Source of the DNA: Marinirhabdus sp963799365 | GTDB lineage: Bacteria; Bacteroidota; Bacteroidia; Flavobacteriales; Flavobacteriaceae | Direction: 5' to 3' | Length of the DNA: 64,000 nt | Assembly: GCA_963799365.1 (NCBI GenBank) | Contig: CAWCWV010000017.1 | Span: 719,913-783,912 of the forward strand | Translations under genes and position numbers: made by a program | Shown: in pieces, positions 58,302 through 64,000 of the stretch | How positions within the stretch are numbered: position 1 is the stretch's first letter | How the letters are laid out: every line of letters begins with the position of its first letter | Notes under the pieces: model-generated | What the model saw: the letters and a program-made list of their open reading frames with translations, nothing else | Told to the model about the DNA's origin: nothing | Database searches by the model: none

Positions 58302-60935
58302 TTATTTCTTAAACTTCACCGCGTCTTTACGCTGCAACATTCGTTTTATTTCATTCAGCTTCATTAAAGCCTCCACGGGTGTTAGTGTATCTATATCGGT
58401 TTCTAGAATTTGATCTCTAATTTCTACCAATAAAGGGTCGTCCAGGTTAAAGAAGCTTAGTTGTAATTCATCTTTGGCGATGTCCTTCATTTTATCTGAA
58501 AGTTCCTCGGAAGAATGACTTTTCTCTAAACGTTCCAAAATTTTATGGGCTCGCTGTAGAACAATTTGAGGCATCCCAGCCATTTTGGCTACATGAATTC
58601 CGAAGCTATGATGTGAACCTCCCGGCACTAATTTCCGAAGAAATAATACATTGTCCTTTAACTCTTTTACCGAAACATTATAGTTCTTTATTCTACTGAA
58701 GGTTTCCGTCATTTCATTCAACTCGTGGTAGTGAGTTGCAAACAAAGTCTTCGCTTTGCTAGGATGCTCATGTAGGTATTCGCTAATGGCCCAAGCGATA
58801 GAAATTCCATCATAAGTACTGGTGCCACGTCCAATTTCATCCAGCAAAATCAGACTGCGTTCTGAAACATTATTCAAAATACTCGCCGTTTCATTCATCT
58901 CTACCATAAATGTACTCTCGCCCATAGAAATGTTATCGCTGGCTCCTACCCTGGTAAAAATTTTATCTACACAACCCATACGCACTGCTTTCGCTGGCAC
59001 AAAACTTCCCATCTGCGCCAGCAAAACAATTAAGGCAGTTTGTCTTAAAATAGCACTCTTACCACTCATATTAGGTCCAGTAATCATAATAAATTGCTGG
59101 TTTTCTCTATCTAAAAAAACATCGTTCGCAATAAACGGACTATCAGGCGGCAATTGATGTTCAATGACGGGATGACGCCCTTCTTTAATATCAAGGTCGA
59201 AGGTATCATCCAACAATGGGCGCGTATATTTACATTCCTTTGCTTGGGTAGCAAAAGACGCCAGGCAATCCAGTTCTGCCACTAAAGCCGCAGTTTGCTG
59301 TACCGGTCCAATAAACTGAAGCATCCATTGTACCATTTTGGCAAAAATCTCCTGCTCCAAGGCTAATATTTTCTCCTCAGCACCTAAAATTTTAGTTTCG
59401 TATTCTTTGAGCTCCTCAGTAATGTAACGCTCTGCGCTTACAAGGGTTTGTTTTCTAACCCACTCTTCTGGCACTTTGTCTTTATGTGTATTACGTACTT
59501 CAATATAATAGCCAAACACATTGTTGGATGCAATTTTTAATGAGGTGATGCCAGTTCGCTCGCTTTCGCGTTTCAACATACCCTCCAAATATTCTTTTCC
59601 GCCAGTTGCAATGTTACGGAGTTCATCCAGTGTTTCTGAAACGCCCTTGGCAATAGCATTTCCTTTCCCAATTGCGACAGGAGATTCTTCTATAAGGGTT
59701 TCAGTAATTTTATTCCGAAGTAATTCGCAGGTATTCAGTTGCTCGCCTAGTATTTGAAGCGATTCATTTTTGGATTGTATTGCCAACTCTTTCAACGGAA
59801 CTACCGCAGTCATAGAATTTTTTAACTGCACTACTTCCCGCGGATTTATCTTCCCCGTTGCGGTTTTGGAAATAAGCCGCTCCAAATCGCCCATTTTCTT
59901 GATGTGCTGCTTTGCCTTTTCCAGCAATTGCGGATTGTCCAATAAGAAGCTCACTACCTCGTGGCGTCTGGTAATTTTTTCTGCATTTTTTAACGGAAGC
60001 GCAAGCCAGCGTTTTAATAAACGACCGCCCATAGGCGAAATGGTCTTGTCTATCACATCCAAAAGCGTCACGGCATTTTGTTGGTTGCTGTGATACAATT
60101 CCAGATTTCTTATAGTAAATCGATCCATCCAAACATATTCGTCTTCAGCGATCCGAGAGAGTTTGGTAATGTGCTTTAAATTGTTGTGCTGTGTTTCGCC
60201 TAGATAATGTAGGGCTGCTCCGCTGGCAATAGTTCCCGTTTCTAAATGAGCTACGCCGAAACCTTTTAAGTTTTTGACATCAAAATGCTTTTGAAGTATC
60301 TCTGAAGTATAATCTTGCTGAAACACCCAATCCTCCAGATAAAAGGTATGGAAGTTATCTCCAAAAGTATCTGAAAATAGTTTGCGTTTTTGTTTGCTAA
60401 AAAGCACTTCACTGGGATTAAAGTTTTGTAACAACTTATCAATATATTCTGAAGAACCTTCGGCAGTTAAAAACTCACCGGTGGAAACATCTAAAAAAGC
60501 AACACCAACTTCAGAGTATTTTCCTCCACCACCAGAACTAAAATGTACAGCGGCCAAAAAATTATTATTCTTACTTTTTAAAATATCATCATTAAAGGCA
60601 ACACCAGGTGTTACCAACTCTGTAACACCTCGTTTTACAATAGTTTTGGTAAGCTTAGGATCTTCCAATTGATCGCAAATAGCTACGCGGCAACCAGCCA
60701 TTACGAGTTTAGGCAAATAAGTATTTAAACTATGGTGCGGAAAACCAGCCAATTCTGTTTGTTCACCACCATTATTTCTTGCCGTAAGCGTGATATTTAA
60801 AATTTTTGCCGCTTTTACTGCATCTCCCGAGAACGTCTCATAAAAATCGCCCACCCTAAATAACAACAACGCATCAGGATATTTCGCCTTTATGGTATTG
60901 TATTGTTTCATTAATGGGGTTACTTTCTTAGTCAT
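58302..60935 (-). CDS. mutS: DNA mismatch repair protein MutS
   Basis: An 877-aa ATPase that recognises mismatches. Mismatch-recognition Phe-x-Glu in 'LLFRVGDFYETFSGDAVKAA' (N-terminus), connector, lever and clamp, then ATPase with Walker A 'MITGPNMSGKSAILRQ', 'STFMVEMNETASIL' and Walker B 'LILLDEIGRGTSTYDG', and a C-terminal HTH/dimer region. Complete. MutL is not in the window. Confidence 0.97.
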   Translation of the reverse strand: MTKKVTPLMKQYNTIKAKYPDALLLFRVGDFYETFSGDAVKAAKILNITLTARNNGGEQTELAGFPHHSLNTYLPKLVMAGCRVAICDQLEDPKLTKTIVKRGVTELVTPGVAFNDDILKSKNNNFLAAVHFSSGGGGKYSEVGVAFLDVSTGEFLTAEGSSEYIDKLLQNFNPSEVLFSKQKRKLFSDTFGDNFHTFYLEDWVFQQDYTSEILQKHFDVKNLKGFGVAHLETGTIASGAALHYLGETQHNNLKHITKLSRIAEDEYVWMDRFTIRNLELYHSNQQNAVTLLDVIDKTISPMGGRLLKRWLALPLKNAEKITRRHEVVSFLLDNPQLLEKAKQHIKKMGDLERLISKTATGKINPREVVQLKNSMTAVVPLKELAIQSKNESLQILGEQLNTCELLRNKITETLIEESPVAIGKGNAIAKGVSETLDELRNIATGGKEYLEGMLKRESERTGITSLKIASNNVFGYYIEVRNTHKDKVPEEWVRKQTLVSAERYITEELKEYETKILGAEEKILALEQEIFAKMVQWMLQFIGPVQQTAALVAELDCLASFATQAKECKYTRPLLDDTFDLDIKEGRHPVIEHQLPPDSPFIANDVFLDRENQQFIMITGPNMSGKSAILRQTALIVLLAQMGSFVPAKAVRMGCVDKIFTRVGASDNISMGESTFMVEMNETASILNNVSERSLILLDEIGRGTSTYDGISIAWAISEYLHEHPSKAKTLFATHYHELNEMTETFSRIKNYNVSVKELKDNVLFLRKLVPGGSHHSFGIHVAKMAGMPQIVLQRAHKILERLEKSHSSEELSDKMKDIAKDELQLSFFNLDDPLLVEIRDQILETDIDTLTPVEALMKLNEIKRMLQRKDAVKFKK

Positions 60936-61103
60936 TGATCTTTATAATATCGACCTATAAAAGTACAGAAATCCTTCCCTTTATTGAAATTTCTTCAGAA
61001 TGAAGTTGTTGGGTTTTATTAACAATAGAAGAAATTTAAAACAAAAATGTTAGAAAATACTTAATACTTTAAATACGTTAAGAAGCGCTCAGTTCTCCAA
61101 CTA

Positions 61104-62948
61104 TCAAATTGTTTCCACAAATTTTGAAAAAACTTTTTTGTGACGTTCAAGATCCAAATCAGGAGAGAGTGATGCACGCACAATATAATCTTTGTCACCC
61201 TCCTTTGTCGTCCCTTGCGTAGAGGTTGCAGGTATGGTCCAGTAACATCCATGTAGCTGCCCATAGCTTACACAAAATTTACTTTCATTGGGGATTTCAG
61301 TAATCATCAAATTGATTAATTTAAGATTCAAAGCTCTTTTATAGGTTTCTTTTTCTTCCTCGGTATTTCCTTTAGTGGGAAGGCCTAATGAAAAAACAGA
61401 GGGTGTAAACCCTTGTTTTGCCAGGTCTTCTGAAACAAAATTAATTTTCGCAGCTGGCAATGTATCTTTTATAAAGCTTACAAATTCACGTGTATTTTTG
61501 TAGGCATCAAGAATTCTTTCATTCATAGAAGGCAGTTGGTTGGCTAGTATTCCATATTGGTCTGCTGTAGCCTCATTATCGCAAAGATTTAGATGCAATG
61601 CTATGTTGTCCATAAACACTTCGGCTTTTTTATTTGCTACACAGTATCCGGCAGTACATTTCCCGCCACTTGGAAATTTAGATCCACTAGCATAAGAAAT
61701 TGCGCTAACAGTAGAAAGTATCTCACCCTCGCCTAAAAAGTGAACGTTGGGGCAAAAAGTTTGATCGAGAATAAAAACCGAAGCAATAGCTGGTTTCCCA
61801 GCTGCCGTTTTACGTTTTTTACTCAAAACAGTTTTTAATTGCTGGAGATCTGGAACCTCTACTCTTGGGTTTGTTGGGATTTCAGCGATAATGTATGGGA
61901 TAGCGTCTTCAGTAGCAATTTTATCTAAGACTGTATCAATACTTTGTACCATATCATTGTCACCATCCACTGGTAAATCCACTACCTCAACATTCCCCAA
62001 GCAAGCAGCAACACGTCTTGCTTGGTCGTTCGTTCCGCCATAGCAATTAGGAGGTACAATAAATTTGATTGCTTTTCCTGGATGTTTCTCAACTGCATCG
62101 TGAATGAGCCCCATCATAATAGCATATTGAATAGACAGTCCGCTAGAGCCAACCAGAGGCATTCCATTGGTACCTGTAATCTCTTTAATGTACTCTAAGA
62201 CTTTTTTCTTGTTTGCCTGAAGTGTACTTTTCTTAGTGTCTGGAGAAGCTTGACCTATTAATAATTTTAAGGCAATATGGCAATTGGCTGGCGTCATTGC
62301 AACGGTCTCTCTTCTTCGTAGGTGCTGAATTTCTGAAATATAAGTTTCATTTTGCGTTCCTTGCACTAATAAAACACTTCCCAAATGCCCATGAAAACTG
62401 ATAAAAAAATCGACATTAGTAGTAAGTTGAATAGCACCCATTTCATCTTGTTCTGAAATGAAAATAGTACTGCCATTAAACTCAGATATAGCTACTACAT
62501 TTTTAACATTCTTTAGCTCAAAAGTATATCCATAGATACGTCGTATTAATTCAGCATCAAAAAACGCTGGTAATTCTCCAGTATATACAATTTGCGTGTT
62601 TTTATTATCTAATAAATTCTTTCTGAGAATTGCCAAGACAGGAGCCGTTTGCGATTGAAAACTGATTACATTTTCGGGTTTTAGATCCTCTAAGTGTGCA
62701 ATTCCCCATTCTAAAATAGAAGACAATGGATGCCCAAGTCTAATATAATCGTAAGCGGTTGGTAATTTATGTAGTTCAGACGGCGAAGAATCATTGTTAG
62801 AAAACAGAGCTTCAAACTGATCTAAAAATTGAGTTTTGGCTAGAGACTCGTTATAAATATCGAGTCGATGGGTTGTTAAATTCAACCATCCAGCCGGCAT
62901 ATTTACTAGTACGTCTTTAATATATTGCAGCATTTTATTGTCTTTCAT
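61104..62948 (-). CDS. Large PLP-dependent Cys/Met-metabolism-like enzyme
   Basis: A 614-aa protein using the ATG at 62948 ('MKDNKMLQYIKDVLVNMPAG'); in-frame ATGs at 62957 and 63053 are less likely. The middle resembles cystathionine gamma-synthase-type enzymes: 'VGSSGLSIQYAIMMGLIHDA', 'YIIAEIPTNPRVEVPDLQQL', 'VFILDQTFCPN', and the PLP Lys in 'SYASGSKFPSGGKCTAGYC'. It has roughly 240 extra N-terminal residues over CGS. The reaction cannot be fixed; a fold-type I lyase or transaminase is likely. Confidence 0.75.
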   Translation of the reverse strand: MKDNKMLQYIKDVLVNMPAGWLNLTTHRLDIYNESLAKTQFLDQFEALFSNNDSSPSELHKLPTAYDYIRLGHPLSSILEWGIAHLEDLKPENVISFQSQTAPVLAILRKNLLDNKNTQIVYTGELPAFFDAELIRRIYGYTFELKNVKNVVAISEFNGSTIFISEQDEMGAIQLTTNVDFFISFHGHLGSVLLVQGTQNETYISEIQHLRRRETVAMTPANCHIALKLLIGQASPDTKKSTLQANKKKVLEYIKEITGTNGMPLVGSSGLSIQYAIMMGLIHDAVEKHPGKAIKFIVPPNCYGGTNDQARRVAACLGNVEVVDLPVDGDNDMVQSIDTVLDKIATEDAIPYIIAEIPTNPRVEVPDLQQLKTVLSKKRKTAAGKPAIASVFILDQTFCPNVHFLGEGEILSTVSAISYASGSKFPSGGKCTAGYCVANKKAEVFMDNIALHLNLCDNEATADQYGILANQLPSMNERILDAYKNTREFVSFIKDTLPAAKINFVSEDLAKQGFTPSVFSLGLPTKGNTEEEKETYKRALNLKLINLMITEIPNESKFCVSYGQLHGCYWTIPATSTQGTTKEGDKDYIVRASLSPDLDLERHKKVFSKFVETI

Positions 62949-63224
62949 AAATCCCATCTTTAGAAGGCTACAAAGATACAGGAAGTAGAATTTTTTAGAA
63001 ATCTTATAAGGTGTTTTGTGATAGTTTTTTAAATAAGTTGGTGTGGTTTTCATTATTGCTATTAACTTTCAAAATTTAGACGCTAAATTAGTGAAGCTTG
63101 ACCCAAGATTATTCAAACGATAAAAGTTTAGAAAGGAAGTTGGTTATTGTTATATCCAAAGCCTGTAAGGAGTTTATCGAAGTATCAAAATGAAAATACA
63201 CCCAATGACTGTATCTTTACACCC

Positions 63225-63764
63225 ATGAAAAACCGCAAACTGAAAAACAGCGAACTAGACCGAATAGACGCCAAAGCTTTTAAAGCAGCAGAAAAAACAC
63301 GTCTTATTATAATCCTGGACAACATAAGAAGTCTTAACAATATAGGTTCTGTTTTTAGAACTGCTGATGCATTCTTGATCGAGAAAATATACCTCTGCGG
63401 CATTACCGCACAACCGCCCCACAAGGATATTCAAAAAACTGCCTTGGGCGCAACCGATAGTGTTACCTGGGAATATGCAGAAAGTACCGCAGCAGTCGTT
63501 AATAAATTACAAGAAGAAGGTGTTTTTGTAATTGCTATTGAGCAAGCGGAGCTGTCTGTCCCATTACAGGAATTTTCGGTACAGAAGGAACTTACCTACG
63601 CTGTTATTTTTGGAAATGAGGTAAAAGGTGTACAACAGCAAATTGTTTCGGAAAGTGATCTAGTGATCGAAATTCCACAATACGGCACCAAGCACTCCTT
63701 AAATATTTCGGTGAGTTGTGGCGTAGTGGTCTGGGATTTGTTTTCTAAGCTAAAAGCGCTTTAG
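63225..63764 (+). CDS. TrmH/SpoU-family RNA 2'-O-methyltransferase
   Basis: A 179-aa SPOUT (knotted) methyltransferase using SAM on tRNA or rRNA ribose. Start at 63225 ('MKNRKLKNSELDRIDAKAFK'). Motif 1 'LDNIRSLNNIGSVFRTADAF', motif 2 'YAVIFGNEVKGVQQQI', motif 3 'IEIPQYGTKHSLNISVSCGV'. The substrate cannot be assigned; the compact length is like TrmL/TrmH-type tRNA enzymes. Confidence 0.88.
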   Translation: MKNRKLKNSELDRIDAKAFKAAEKTRLIIILDNIRSLNNIGSVFRTADAFLIEKIYLCGITAQPPHKDIQKTALGATDSVTWEYAESTAAVVNKLQEEGVFVIAIEQAELSVPLQEFSVQKELTYAVIFGNEVKGVQQQIVSESDLVIEIPQYGTKHSLNISVSCGVVVWDLFSKLKAL

Positions 63765-64000
63765 AGTTTTGAGTTACAAGGTTAGAAAGACGAGCGCAAA
63801 ATGAAATTATAAAATAAAAATCGGAAACTAAAAAGTTACCACAACTTATATAAAGAAAGTACAAAATTCAATAAGCTTTAACTTTTTTGAAATTTTACAT
63901 GAATCCTTTATAATTTGGGCTTTCGGGAGCGATTTGTAAAAATTTGAAACGTTCCATCACTCACTTCTTACTTTTAAGAAAGCAACTGTCTTAAAACATC
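63765..64000. other. Gene-free end of window
   Basis: No credible ORF in the last 236 bp; nothing else seen. Confidence 0.4.

Noticed and set aside
59764..60132. Reverse ORF of 122 aa inside mutS
   Set aside because: Overlaps mutS in another frame on the same strand and has no recognisable features.

Overview
The window looks like chromosomal DNA from a marine-type member of Flavobacteriia (Bacteroidota). The evidence is A+T-rich coding sequence, a secreted protein with a T9SS type A sorting tail, GLPGLI-family proteins, DUF5686 and carboxypeptidase-regulatory outer-membrane proteins, Bacteroidota-type lipoproteins and AAAH, and the flavobacterial gene order pdhB / etfB-etfA / bifunctional nuclease / CNT transporter / thyA. 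No species can be named from sequence alone.

Layout. 1-2 kb: end of a phenylacetate (paa) catabolic operon (paaE, paaA start) with a TetR/PaaR-like repressor and a palindromic operator. 2-4.3 kb: aromatic amino acid hydroxylase and a rhodanese. 4.3-12 kb: cell-surface genes on the minus strand (T9SS-sorted HYR protein, DUF4230, outer-membrane beta-barrel receptor, two GLPGLI proteins). 12-21.4 kb: deoxynucleoside kinase, polyphosphate kinase, APP1-like phosphatase, MgtC/DUF4010 membrane protein, membrane and soluble pyrophosphatases. 21.7-25 kb: SYLF protein and a DUF5686 protein. 25-32.7 kb: core metabolism (pdhB, etfBA, nuclease, nucleoside transporter, thyA) and two TonB-C-terminal-like mini proteins. 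32.7-36.3 kb: ergothioneine genes egtB and egtD, DUF427, and a class V PLP enzyme. 36.3-40.5 kb: 2TM protein, folA, fructosamine-kinase-like protein, secreted protein, flavin-binding stress protein, fabD. 40.66-42.06 kb: a complete IS3-family element with inverted repeats, a 3-bp TSD and a frameshift site. 42-46.6 kb: galE, DegT aminotransferase, kdtA/waaA, DUF2461.

46.7-51.2 kb is the most unusual chromosomal stretch. Five small acidic lipoproteins share a Cys-Arg-Glu/Asp-Thr start and flank a LexA-like self-cleaving repressor. The repressor is divergent from a radical-SAM/HhH protein and its partner of unknown function, and several GGAATAT operator-like sites lie between them. This looks like a DNA-damage-responsive cassette.

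52.2-58.2 kb: tRNA-Gly(GCC), then tRNA-Leu(TAA) carrying a 5.7-kb integrative element. The element has a 25-bp duplicated tRNA 3' end as attL/attR, a 16-bp repeat near both ends (candidate arm sites), a tyrosine recombinase, a truncated antirepressor, an excisionase-like HTH protein, a putative replication protein and unknown cargo. 58.3-64 kb: mutS, a large PLP-dependent enzyme and a TrmH-type RNA methyltransferase. Short repeats (7-bp and 6-bp tandem arrays, CCTTCCCC stem-loops, a TTCGACTTCGCT motif) are scattered between genes throughout.
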